This document shows positions 8,788 through 16,761 of a stretch of DNA of 64,000 nt, piece by piece. The notes below the pieces were generated by a model. The model saw only the letters and a program-made list of their open reading frames with translations. It ran no database searches and was not told the origin of the DNA. The position numbers and the translations under genes are program-made. This DNA comes from Bog-756 sp963696495 (GTDB lineage Bacteria > Actinomycetota > Acidimicrobiia > Acidimicrobiales > RAAP-2): contig CAVOKJ010000006.1 in assembly GCA_963696495.1 (NCBI GenBank), forward strand, positions 62,001 through 126,000, in the 5' to 3' direction. Each line of letters begins with the position of its first letter. Position 1 is the first letter of the stretch.

Positions 8788-10149
8788 TCAGAAGTCGATG
8801 TCGGCAACGGGGCTCTCGAGCGGGTTCACGTTGACCGCCTGCAGTGCCGGCAGGAGCTTCTCGTAGGGGAGTCCGGCCAGAAAGCCGTCGACGGTGCGTT
8901 CGAAGTTGGCGATCCCGCCCTCGGCGTGCTCCGACAGGCGCATGTACTCGAACCCCCGGGCGTGCAGGCCACGCTGCTGCCTGGGCAGGTTCGAGAAGTC
9001 CTGGGCCGGGATCGGTGGCCAGCGGGGATCGTCGCACTCCCACGGTTCGGGAGGCGTGGGCTTTCCCGGCCCGCCGCCCTCGGGGAACCGGGTGAGCGAC
9101 CAGATCTCCATCAGTGTCTCTTCCGGGCCCAGCGGGCGGAAGCGGTAGGAGGAGGCGCTGCTGTACATGGGCAGGACGAAATAGTGGGGGAAGCAGTAGC
9201 CCATCGGCTCGTTGAGTCCCTGCACCTCGAGCTCGTTGAGGTCGGGGATGTCCGCACCTTCGTCGCGGTGCCGGCGCACGACGGCGTCGTTGAGGGTCCG
9301 GTTCCAGATCGACACCGCCGACGCCGGATCGGCGGGCAGCTCGATGTCCCGCAGGCCCTCGGCCACGCGCACGTCGCTCGCATGCACCATCCCGGCCATG
9401 CCCTCGCTCATGGTGCGCAGGTAGTTGATCTCCGCATCGACGAACGCCCGGGGGTCGAATCCGGCACCGTTGCGGGGCGGGATCCGGCCGGGGATGACGA
9501 GCTGGGGATGGGTCTCGATCACGTGGTACTGCTCCATGAACGCCTCTTCGGCGAGCTTCCAGTTCACCGGCAGCCGGCAGGCGTACCACCACTCGGTCCG
9601 CAGGGACTCCACCTTCCAGGCGTCGAGGATGGTGGCGAACGGCTCGATGCACGCTCGCAGCGGTGGAGCGGTGTCGTCCAGGTTGATCCACGCGCACCCA
9701 CCCCACAGCTCGCAGCGCACCGGCGTGAGGTCGAGGTCCCCGCCCTCGAGATTGTGTGGGGCGAACGTCTTCGACCGGGTCACGAAGGTGTTCTTGCCGT
9801 CCGGGCCGTAGCACCATCCGTGGAACGGGCAGATGAAGCCGGTCTCGCACGTCCCCCGGCCCTCGACCACCTTGACACCACGATGGCGGCAGGCGTTCTG
9901 GAAGGCGCGCACCCCCTCGTCGGTACGCACGACGACGACCGACTGGTCGAGGATCTGGTACTCGACGAAATCGTTCAGCTCGGGGATCTCCTCGAGCCGG
10001 CACGCCATCTGCCAGACCCGGGGCCACAGCTCTTCGGCCTCCAGCCGGTAGAAGTCGGGGTCGACGTAGCGCTCCTTGCGGGCCCGGTCCGGGAACTCCA
10101 GGGCGTAGGGAACCGGCAGCGCCGACCATCTCCGATCCACGATCGCCAC
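8788..10149 (-). CDS. Rieske non-haem iron oxygenase, alpha subunit
   Basis: 453 residues from GTG 10149, preceded by the site GGAAAGGGGG. The Rieske [2Fe-2S] ligands are Cys 87-x-His 89 and Cys 107-x2-His 110 (CPFHGW). The mononuclear iron site lies in MEQYHVIETH with His 209 and His 214. Family members hydroxylate or dihydroxylate aromatic or alicyclic rings, or O-demethylate, using electrons from a reductase. No reductase or ferredoxin gene accompanies it. It is the first gene of an operon with the NTF2-like protein, P450 and aldolase, and its promoter overlaps the shared palindromic motif at 10195-10216. The substrate is unknown. Confidence 0.92.
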   Translation of the reverse strand: MAIVDRRWSALPVPYALEFPDRARKERYVDPDFYRLEAEELWPRVWQMACRLEEIPELNDFVEYQILDQSVVVVRTDEGVRAFQNACRHRGVKVVEGRGTCETGFICPFHGWCYGPDGKNTFVTRSKTFAPHNLEGGDLDLTPVRCELWGGCAWINLDDTAPPLRACIEPFATILDAWKVESLRTEWWYACRLPVNWKLAEEAFMEQYHVIETHPQLVIPGRIPPRNGAGFDPRAFVDAEINYLRTMSEGMAGMVHASDVRVAEGLRDIELPADPASAVSIWNRTLNDAVVRRHRDEGADIPDLNELEVQGLNEPMGYCFPHYFVLPMYSSASSYRFRPLGPEETLMEIWSLTRFPEGGGPGKPTPPEPWECDDPRWPPIPAQDFSNLPRQQRGLHARGFEYMRLSEHAEGGIANFERTVDGFLAGLPYEKLLPALQAVNVNPLESPVADIDF

Positions 10150-10185
10150 GCGGTCCCCCTTTCCTTCGGCGTCCGTTTTCCAGAG

Positions 10186-10216
10186 TGTATACTCACCGGT
10201 CGACCGGTCGGTACAA
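10186..10216. promoter_or_regulatory. Divergent promoter with shared operator motif, site A
   Basis: The perfect 14-bp palindrome ACCGGTCGACCGGT (10195-10208) overlaps ACCGGTCGGTACAA (10203-10216). A minus-strand -10 box TATACA reads from 10191 to 10186. The 11-mer CGGTCGGTACA recurs at sites B and C. The site lies between the Rieske and BVMO genes. Confidence 0.65.
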
Positions 10217-10302
10217 GTTTGTGCCGCCCCCCCGGACGGGCAAGATGTGCAGGCCGGTGGCGCAGGAAGCGCTCCCTGACGGGCCGATCGCCGCGGAGGC
10301 TC

Positions 10303-11961
10303 ATGACTTCCCCTGAACCCGCACAGGACCAGACCCGGGTCCCGGTGGCGCCGGACGTCGACGTGCTGATCGTCGGCTCGGGGATCACCGGGATCTACCA
10401 GCTGTACTCCGCCCTGCAGGCCGGCTTCTCGGCGCGGCTGCTCGAGGCGGGCGACGGGGTGGGGGGCACCTGGTACTGGAACCGCTACCCCGGGGCGCGC
10501 TTCGACTCGGAGAGCTACACCTACGCGTACCTGTTCTCGAAGGAGCTGTTCGACGAGTGGGAGTGGCACGAGCACTTCGCCGAGCAGCCGGAGATCGAGC
10601 GGTACCTCAATCACGTCGTCGACCGGTTCGACCTCCGGCGCCACATCCGGTTCGGGTCCACGGTGACCTCGGCGGAGTACCGGCCGTCGTCAGGGACCTG
10701 GACCGTGCGGACCGGCGAGGGTACCGAGCACCGGACGCGGTACCTGGTCGCCGCCACCGGCATCCTGTCCGTGCCGTACTTCCCCGCGGTCCCCGGACGC
10801 GAGCGCTTCCGGGGCGAGTCGTACCACACCGGCCGGTGGCCGACCACGCCGGTCGACTTCGCCGGCAAGCGGGTCGCCGTCATCGGCACCGGGTCGAGCG
10901 GCGTGCAGGTGATTCCGGCCATCGCCGGCGAGGTGGCCTCGCTGACGGTGTACCAGCGCACGGCCAACTGGTGCACGCCGCTCAACAACCGGCCGATCAC
11001 CCCCGAGGAGCAGGACCGGCTCAGAGCCGACTTCGCGGCCATGTGCGAGACGCTCAGCACGTCGCCGTCCGGGTTCCTCCACCCCGTGCACGATCGCAGC
11101 ACCTTCGACGACCCGATCGAGGATCGGCTGGCCTTCTTCGAGAGGATGTGGGCGAGCCCCGGGTTCTCGAAGGTGACCAGCAACTACGTCGACCTGACGG
11201 CCAATCACGCCGCCAACGCCCAGTGGTGCGAGTTCATCGCCGAAAAGATCCGCGGCATCGTCAAGGACCCCGCCACGGCCGAGCGGCTCGTTCCGAGGGA
11301 CCATCTCTATGCCGAGAAGCGCCCGCCCTTCGTGACCGGCTACTACGAGGCCTACAACAATCCCAACGTCTGCCTCGTCGACCTCAAGCGGACGCCGATG
11401 GTGCAGGTCACCGAGGAGGGGATCGAGACGACCGAGGGCCGGCGGGCGTTCGACATCATCGTCTGGGCCACGGGGTTCGACTTCGGGACCGGCGCCCTCG
11501 TCCGCCTGGGGGTCCGTGGCCGGGGCGGCCGGGCCCTCGAGGACCACTGGGCGGACGGCCCGAAGACCTTCCTCGGCATCCAGACCGCCGGATTCCCGAA
11601 CTTCTTCTTTCCCGGGGGACCCCACGCTGCCGCCGGCAACAACCCGCGCTACAACGGCGACCAGGTGGACTTCGTGACCGCCACACTCGTCCACCTCCGT
11701 GACCACGGCTACGACACCATCGAGGTCGACCCCGCCGCCGAGGAACGGTGGACGACCATGGTCGACGACGGGGCGGCCTCGTCCCCCTTCGGGGAGGCCA
11801 GCTACTTCTTCGGGAGCAACATCCCCGGCAAGCCCCGGCGCTACCTCTTGAACTCGGGGGGCCGGCCGAAGCTCCTCAAGGAGATCCGGAGGGTCTTCGA
11901 GAACGACTTCGAGGCGTTCCGGCTGTCTCGCTCGGTCGACCCGGTGGAGGTCACCGCCTGA
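10303..11961 (+). CDS. Flavin-dependent Baeyer-Villiger-type monooxygenase
   Basis: 552 residues from ATG 10303, with GGAGG at 10295-10299. The first Rossmann motif GSGITG (25-30) binds FAD and the second, GTGSSG (195-200), binds NADPH. Between them FRGESYHTGRW (169-179) fits the type I BVMO fingerprint FxGxxxHxxxW. The N-terminal GGTWYWNRYPGARFDSES is typical of cyclohexanone- and steroid-type BVMOs. It inserts oxygen beside a ketone to give an ester or lactone. It faces the Rieske operon across a shared operator and converges on a hydrolase gene, so a ketone made by the other enzymes is a sensible substrate. Confidence 0.92.
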   Translation: MTSPEPAQDQTRVPVAPDVDVLIVGSGITGIYQLYSALQAGFSARLLEAGDGVGGTWYWNRYPGARFDSESYTYAYLFSKELFDEWEWHEHFAEQPEIERYLNHVVDRFDLRRHIRFGSTVTSAEYRPSSGTWTVRTGEGTEHRTRYLVAATGILSVPYFPAVPGRERFRGESYHTGRWPTTPVDFAGKRVAVIGTGSSGVQVIPAIAGEVASLTVYQRTANWCTPLNNRPITPEEQDRLRADFAAMCETLSTSPSGFLHPVHDRSTFDDPIEDRLAFFERMWASPGFSKVTSNYVDLTANHAANAQWCEFIAEKIRGIVKDPATAERLVPRDHLYAEKRPPFVTGYYEAYNNPNVCLVDLKRTPMVQVTEEGIETTEGRRAFDIIVWATGFDFGTGALVRLGVRGRGGRALEDHWADGPKTFLGIQTAGFPNFFFPGGPHAAAGNNPRYNGDQVDFVTATLVHLRDHGYDTIEVDPAAEERWTTMVDDGAASSPFGEASYFFGSNIPGKPRRYLLNSGGRPKLLKEIRRVFENDFEAFRLSRSVDPVEVTA

Positions 11962-12021
11962 GCGGCTGATGCCGGACCGTCGGCGGGTGGTCGCCGGTCA
12001 GGTTGAGGCAGTGGTCACCGG

Positions 12022-13080
12022 TCAGACGGTGGCCACCGGGGTCAGTGGGGAGCCGACGATGCCGGGCAGCCGCAGCGGTGGGGCGGTGAGCAGGAACCGG
12101 CTCCGGTCGTGCTGGCGGAGCCACGCCGCCAGCTCGTGCAGGTACCACATCTCGCCGAGGGGCACCCCGAGCCGGAACAGGCAGAGGTGGTGGATGGGGA
12201 GGAACGAGTGCCGGCTCTCGTCACGGTCCCGACCGGTGAGCCCCTCGACGGCGTAGTTGTCGGCGACCAGGGCGGAGATCTGGGAGTCGGAGATCCACTG
12301 CAGCAGTGCCTCGTCCCTGGCGTCGAGATAGGGGCACAGCGTGTGTATCTTCACGGGATCGGGATGGCGGTTCCAGTTGAGGATCTCGGTGGCGAAGCCC
12401 GTGTGCAACAAGAGCATGTCGCCCGGCTCCACGACGACGTCGTCGGCCGCCATGATCTCCTGGAGCGTCGCCAGGTCCACGCCGCGCCAGTCGTGGCCGA
12501 GGTGGTGGGCCAGGTCGACGAGGACGCCGCGACCCTGCACGCCCTGGTAGGCCATGTGCTCCAGGCCGAGATGATGGGCGAAGCAGCGGTGGTCGCCCCC
12601 GTCCCCGGCGGCGTCGGGCTGCGGACCGACCAGGTCGACTCCGGCGCGGTACCCGTTGTAGTAGACGGCCTCGTCGACCCCGTCGCCGTCGGCGTCGAAC
12701 TCGGCGCCGACATGGGCCAGCGAGTCCCACTGGGTCGAGTACTGCAGCGACAGGGTCACCACGTCGTCCGCCCAGACGTCCACGTACTTCGGGTTCCCCC
12801 AGCTCTCCATCTCGCTCATGTGGATGTTGTAGAAGGAGTCGGGATCACCCTGCATGTCCTCGGTGGGAGCCAGGACCGGCGGATGCCGGCGCTGGTTGAG
12901 GGCGGTGCCGCCCGGATAGTCGAGCGGCAGGCTGAGGCAGAAGCTGATGCCGGCCTCGACCTCCCGCACGCCCTCGAGCACCTTCTCCGGGGTGAGCAGG
13001 TTGATCCGGCCCAGCTCGTCGTCGTCCCCCCAGTCCCCCCACGTCGAACCGGCCGGGCGTTGCTTCCACCGCTGCGTCAC
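12022..13080 (-). CDS. Cyclase-family (kynurenine-formamidase-like) hydrolase
   Basis: 352 residues. GTG 13080 was chosen because AAGGAG lies eight bases upstream; GTG 13086 overlaps that site. The metal-binding region WDSLAHVGAEFDADGDGVDE, then YYNGY, is the variant seen in the long actinobacterial cyclase subgroup rather than the classical HxGTHxDxPxH. Conserved features follow: RGVLVDL, and MLLLHTGF near residue 245. Family members hydrolyse amides, lactones or cyclic esters. With a BVMO convergent to it, lactone opening is a reasonable guess but unproven. Confidence 0.82.
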   Translation of the reverse strand: MTQRWKQRPAGSTWGDWGDDDELGRINLLTPEKVLEGVREVEAGISFCLSLPLDYPGGTALNQRRHPPVLAPTEDMQGDPDSFYNIHMSEMESWGNPKYVDVWADDVVTLSLQYSTQWDSLAHVGAEFDADGDGVDEAVYYNGYRAGVDLVGPQPDAAGDGGDHRCFAHHLGLEHMAYQGVQGRGVLVDLAHHLGHDWRGVDLATLQEIMAADDVVVEPGDMLLLHTGFATEILNWNRHPDPVKIHTLCPYLDARDEALLQWISDSQISALVADNYAVEGLTGRDRDESRHSFLPIHHLCLFRLGVPLGEMWYLHELAAWLRQHDRSRFLLTAPPLRLPGIVGSPLTPVATV

Positions 13081-13150
13081 GGGCACCTCTCCTTCTGGTC
13101 GCGGCGTCCGGCGACCGTCCCTGGCCGCGCCCTGGCGACGGCCGTCCGCG

Positions 13151-13179
13151 TTGCCTGTACCGACCGGTTGGTCTACGCT
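13151..13179 (+). promoter_or_regulatory. Divergent promoter with shared operator motif, site B
   Basis: TTGCCT (13151-13156) and TACGCT (13174-13179) are 17 bases apart. The spacer holds TACCGACCGGTTGGT. Read on the minus strand from 13168 the motif is ACCGGTCGGTACAG, identical to site A over 13 bases. It lies between the cyclase and amidohydrolase genes, so a bound repressor would sit inside the promoter spacer. Confidence 0.65.
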
Positions 13180-13252
13180 CTGGCCGCAGGGTACCGCGAA
13201 CGCGCCCGCTCGGTCACCGGGATCTTGCGTCCGAGCGCAGGAGGTCACAGCC

Positions 13253-14512
13253 ATGGCAGAGCACCAACTGGTCGTATCCGCCGACGGGCACATTCTCGAG
13301 CCCACCGATCTCTTCACCACCCGTCTGCCCAAGCACCTCCGGGACCGCGGGGTATGGGAGGACGACTTCGAGATCGAGCCGTTGGTCGAAGGGGGGGCGC
13401 GGATCTTCCGGCGCCTGCACACCCCCGGGTTCGAGGGCTGGACGATCTCCCGGTACCGCCAGACCGGCGGTCGGATGCCCGAGGGCGACCCCGAGACGAT
13501 CGTCGAGGACCTCGAGGTGGACGGCGTCGATGTCGGGGTCATGCATCCGAACCTCTCGCTCTTCGGCCTCTACTCCGACGACCACGAGCTGTCGATAGCT
13601 CACGCCCGCGTCTACAACGACTACATCATCGAGCGGTTCACGCCGTACTTCTCGCGTCTGGCCCCCACCGCCCCCATCCCCCTCACCGACGTCGGCGATG
13701 CGGTGGCCGAGATCGAGCGGGTCGCCGCCGGTGGCTTCCGGGCCATCCTCCTGCCGGCGACGCCGCCCAGGCCCTACTACTCACGGGAGTTCGACCCGGT
13801 GTGGGCGGCGGCCCAGGCCAACGGGGTCCATGTGTTCATCCACACCCAGACCGGCGGGGTGAAGGTCAACGATCCCGAAGCTGTCACCCTCAAGGTGGTC
13901 ATGGAGAACGCCGCCCAGGTCAACCAGCCGGTGACCGAGAAATCGGCGGCCAAGCGGATGGTCACCCAGGCCATCTACAGCACCATCGCCCCCCAGCAGG
14001 TCATCTGCCAGCTCATCGGGGGCGGTGTGCCCGAGCGCTACCCGGACCTCCACTTCGCGCTGATCGAGTTCAACGCCCACTGGCTGGCCTCGCTGGTGGG
14101 CAGCATGGACAAGTGCTGGGTCACCGGGATCGGCCAGGACCCCGACTGGTGGCTCGGTGTCTGGGACGATTCCCTCCCGCCCACCGAGCAGGCCAGCATG
14201 GCGCGGCTGTTCAAGCTGAACGAGAAGTGGCCGTACCCCCTGATGCCCAGCGACTACGTGAAGCGCCAGTTCCACGTCTCCTTCCAGGACGACCCGGTGG
14301 CGGTGGCCTGCCGGCACATCACCGGGTTGTCGACCATCGTGTGGGGCAATGACTATCCGCACGCCGAGGGTACGTTCCGCGGCAGCCGGGAGCTCATGGA
14401 CAAGCTGTTCGTCGACGTTCCGGCTGACGAGCGGGCGGCCATGGTGGGCGGCACGCTCGGCGATCTCCTGGGATACCAGGCCCCGGTGACCGCTGGGGCG
14501 TCGGGCCACTGA
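13253..14512 (+). CDS. Amidohydrolase family 2 metal-dependent hydrolase/decarboxylase
   Basis: 419 residues, ATG 13253, with AGGAGG at 13239-13244. It is a TIM-barrel amidohydrolase: the first strand carries SADGHILEP (Asp 11, His 13) and the late barrel motif is WGNDYPHAEG, with the conserved Asp. HVFIHTQTGG supplies the middle His. This subgroup includes ACMSD-like decarboxylases and many uncharacterised enzymes in aromatic and steroid degradation clusters of actinobacteria. It leads an operon with the SDR and acyl-CoA dehydrogenase that follow and is driven from site B. It could hydrolyse or decarboxylate a ring-cleavage product. Confidence 0.88.
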   Translation: MAEHQLVVSADGHILEPTDLFTTRLPKHLRDRGVWEDDFEIEPLVEGGARIFRRLHTPGFEGWTISRYRQTGGRMPEGDPETIVEDLEVDGVDVGVMHPNLSLFGLYSDDHELSIAHARVYNDYIIERFTPYFSRLAPTAPIPLTDVGDAVAEIERVAAGGFRAILLPATPPRPYYSREFDPVWAAAQANGVHVFIHTQTGGVKVNDPEAVTLKVVMENAAQVNQPVTEKSAAKRMVTQAIYSTIAPQQVICQLIGGGVPERYPDLHFALIEFNAHWLASLVGSMDKCWVTGIGQDPDWWLGVWDDSLPPTEQASMARLFKLNEKWPYPLMPSDYVKRQFHVSFQDDPVAVACRHITGLSTIVWGNDYPHAEGTFRGSRELMDKLFVDVPADERAAMVGGTLGDLLGYQAPVTAGASGH

Positions 14513-14614
14513 GACCACCGGGCCGGCGGGCGGCGCAGTCCAAAGGTGGCCAGCCCCGGTCGTCGGTGACATGAGCGCGCCGGTGCGCTGCGCCCGGGGC
14601 CAGCGGAAGACGGG

Positions 14615-15571
14615 ATGATGGTGGACGAGCTCAGCTTCGAGGGACGCGTGGCGGTGGTCACCGGCGCCGGGCGCGGGATCGGCCGGGCCTACGCCCTGCT
14701 GCTGGCCGATCGGGGTGCCCGCGTGGTCGTGAACGACCTGGGCGGGTCGATGGACGGTGTGGGGGACGACCCCGGCGTGGCGTCCAGCGTCGCCGACTCG
14801 ATCGTGGCGGCCGGAGGAGCGGCGATCGCCGACACCAGCGACGTGGCGGCAGCCGAGGGCGGGCAGGCCCTCGTCGATGCGGCTGTCGATCGGTACGGTC
14901 GGATCGACGTCCTGATCAACAACGCCGGCATCATCCGATGGGCGGGCCTGCCCGAGGCCGACGCCGACAACCTGGCCAGCCACCTCGCCGTCCACGTGAT
15001 GGGATCGTTCAACACCACCCGCGCCGCCTGGCCCCACATGGTCGACCAGGGCTACGGGCGGTTGGTCATGACCACGTCCTCGGGACTGTTCGGCCTCCCG
15101 CAGAATCTCTCGTACGCGGCGGCCAAGGGCGCGGTGATCGGACTGACCCGGAGCCTCAGCACCGCCGGGGCCGCCCACGGGATCAAGGCCAATCTCATCG
15201 CCCCCGCCGCCTTCACCAGAATGGCCGGCCAGCCCGCGGCCGGGACCGACGCCACCGCCGGTGGAGCCGGCCCGGCGGGCATGTCGCCGGACCTGGTCGC
15301 ACCGATGGCGGCCTTCCTGGCCCACGAGGAGTGTCCCGTGAGCGGTGAGATCTACTCGGCGGGATTCGGCCGGTTCGCCCGCATCTTCATCGCCTCCACC
15401 CCGGGGTACGTGCACGAGACCGCCGAGCCCACCATCGAGGACGTCGCCCGCAACTGGGCGGCCATCAACGACGAGCACGGCTACTCCGTGCCGTCCGACC
15501 TCATGGACTGGTCGGCTGCGTTCATGGCCCACCTGCGGGACTCGAGCGACGGAGCGCCCGTTGCCACCTAG
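14615..15571 (+). CDS. SDR oxidoreductase, MFE-2/17-beta-HSD4-like (3-hydroxyacyl-CoA dehydrogenase type)
   Basis: 318 residues. The cofactor motif is TGAGRGIG (16-23), followed by NNAG (102-105), Ser 155/156 and Tyr 167-x3-Lys 171, the complete classical SDR set. The segment VVVNDLGGSMDGVGDDP after the second strand is typical of the hydroxyacyl-CoA dehydrogenase domain of peroxisomal multifunctional enzyme type 2. That suggests NAD-dependent oxidation of a 3-hydroxyacyl-CoA. It sits between the amidohydrolase and the acyl-CoA dehydrogenase on the same strand, which supports a beta-oxidation-like role. Confidence 0.88.
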   Translation: MMVDELSFEGRVAVVTGAGRGIGRAYALLLADRGARVVVNDLGGSMDGVGDDPGVASSVADSIVAAGGAAIADTSDVAAAEGGQALVDAAVDRYGRIDVLINNAGIIRWAGLPEADADNLASHLAVHVMGSFNTTRAAWPHMVDQGYGRLVMTTSSGLFGLPQNLSYAAAKGAVIGLTRSLSTAGAAHGIKANLIAPAAFTRMAGQPAAGTDATAGGAGPAGMSPDLVAPMAAFLAHEECPVSGEIYSAGFGRFARIFIASTPGYVHETAEPTIEDVARNWAAINDEHGYSVPSDLMDWSAAFMAHLRDSSDGAPVAT

Positions 15572-15611
15572 TCGGCCGACCGGCCGGCGACCGGCCCGCT
15601 AGGACCCGGCG

Positions 15612-16760
15612 ATGGACCTCTCGCTCAGCGAACCCGAACAGGATCTGGTCGACCTCTGCCGCGACTTCGCCCAGCAGCAGATCGCCCTGCGGGCGCCGTT
15701 GGCCTGGGAGGAGGCGCGGTGTCCGACCGACCTGCTCCGCGAGATGGGCGAGCTCGGCCTGCTCGGCATGCTCATCCCCGAGGAGTGGGGGGGCATCGGC
15801 ATGTCGACGACGGGATTCGTGGCGGCGATGGAACAGATCGGACTGGCCGACCAGTCGGTGGCGGCGGCGTGGCAGGCCCACGTGACCATCGGCTCGCTCC
15901 CGCTCTACCTGTTCGGTGACGACGCCCAGCGCGAGCGGTGGTTGCGACCGCTCGCCGAGGGGCGGGTCCTGGGCGCGTTCGGGCTCACCGAGCCCGATGC
16001 CGGCTCCGACGCCCGGGGCATCCGCACCCGTGCGGAGCGCCAGGACGGCGGTTGGCTGATCAACGGCCGCAAGACCTTCATCTCGAACGCCGGGACGGAC
16101 ATGTCGTTCGGGGTGACGCTCCTGGCCCGGGTCCAGCCGACCGCGGGGGAACGGCCCCGGTTCGGGAGCTTCGTGGTCGAGAAGGGTGCCGCCGGTTTCA
16201 CCACGGGTCCGAAGATGCGGGGTATCGGTTGGCGCGGCCTCGACACCCGCGAGCTCTATCTCGACGACGTCTTCGTCCCCGACGACCAGCTCATCGGCGA
16301 CCCGAACATGGGACTCCGCCAGTTCCTGCAGGCCCTCGAGGTCGGACGCATCTCGATCGCCGCGCTGTCGCTCAGCCTCGCCCAGGCCGTCCTCGACCTG
16401 GCCACCGCCTATGCGCGTGAGCGCGTGCAGTTCGGGCAGCCCATCTCCAAGTTCCAGGCCGTGCAGTTCAAGCTGGCCGACATCGCCACCGAGCTCGAAG
16501 CGGCCCGGTGGCTCACCTATCGGGCCGCCTACCTCCGGGACCGAGGTCAGCCGTTCCTCAAGGAGGCGGCCATGGCCAAGCTGAAGGCCAGCCGCGTCGC
16601 CACGTGGGCGGCGTCGGAGGCCGTGCAGATCCACGGCGGCCTCGGCTACATGCTGGAGACGCCAGTGGCCCGCTTCTACTGCGACTCGAAGGTGCTCGAG
16701 ATCGGCGAGGGCACCAACGAGATCCAGCACCTGGTCATCGCCCGGGCCCTGGGCTGCTGA
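15612..16760 (+). CDS. Acyl-CoA dehydrogenase
   Basis: 382 residues, the normal family length. The FAD/substrate region FGLTEPDAGSDARG is intact, as are the C-terminal IHGGLGYMLETPVARFYCD and the catalytic motif EGTNEIQ with Glu 366 as the likely base. It makes the 2,3-double bond of an acyl-CoA and passes electrons to ETF. It is 40 bases downstream of the SDR gene and belongs to the site B operon. Its stop codon is one base from that of the convergent E1 gene, so there is no room for a separate terminator. Confidence 0.93.
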   Translation: MDLSLSEPEQDLVDLCRDFAQQQIALRAPLAWEEARCPTDLLREMGELGLLGMLIPEEWGGIGMSTTGFVAAMEQIGLADQSVAAAWQAHVTIGSLPLYLFGDDAQRERWLRPLAEGRVLGAFGLTEPDAGSDARGIRTRAERQDGGWLINGRKTFISNAGTDMSFGVTLLARVQPTAGERPRFGSFVVEKGAAGFTTGPKMRGIGWRGLDTRELYLDDVFVPDDQLIGDPNMGLRQFLQALEVGRISIAALSLSLAQAVLDLATAYARERVQFGQPISKFQAVQFKLADIATELEAARWLTYRAAYLRDRGQPFLKEAAMAKLKASRVATWAASEAVQIHGGLGYMLETPVARFYCDSKVLEIGEGTNEIQHLVIARALGC

Positions 16761-16761
16761 G

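Noticed and set aside
8368..10302. A long plus-strand open frame preceding the BVMO gene
   Set aside because: It is the antisense of the Rieske, NTF2 and P450 genes in GC-rich DNA. The BVMO motifs and the ribosome-binding site place the real start at 10303.
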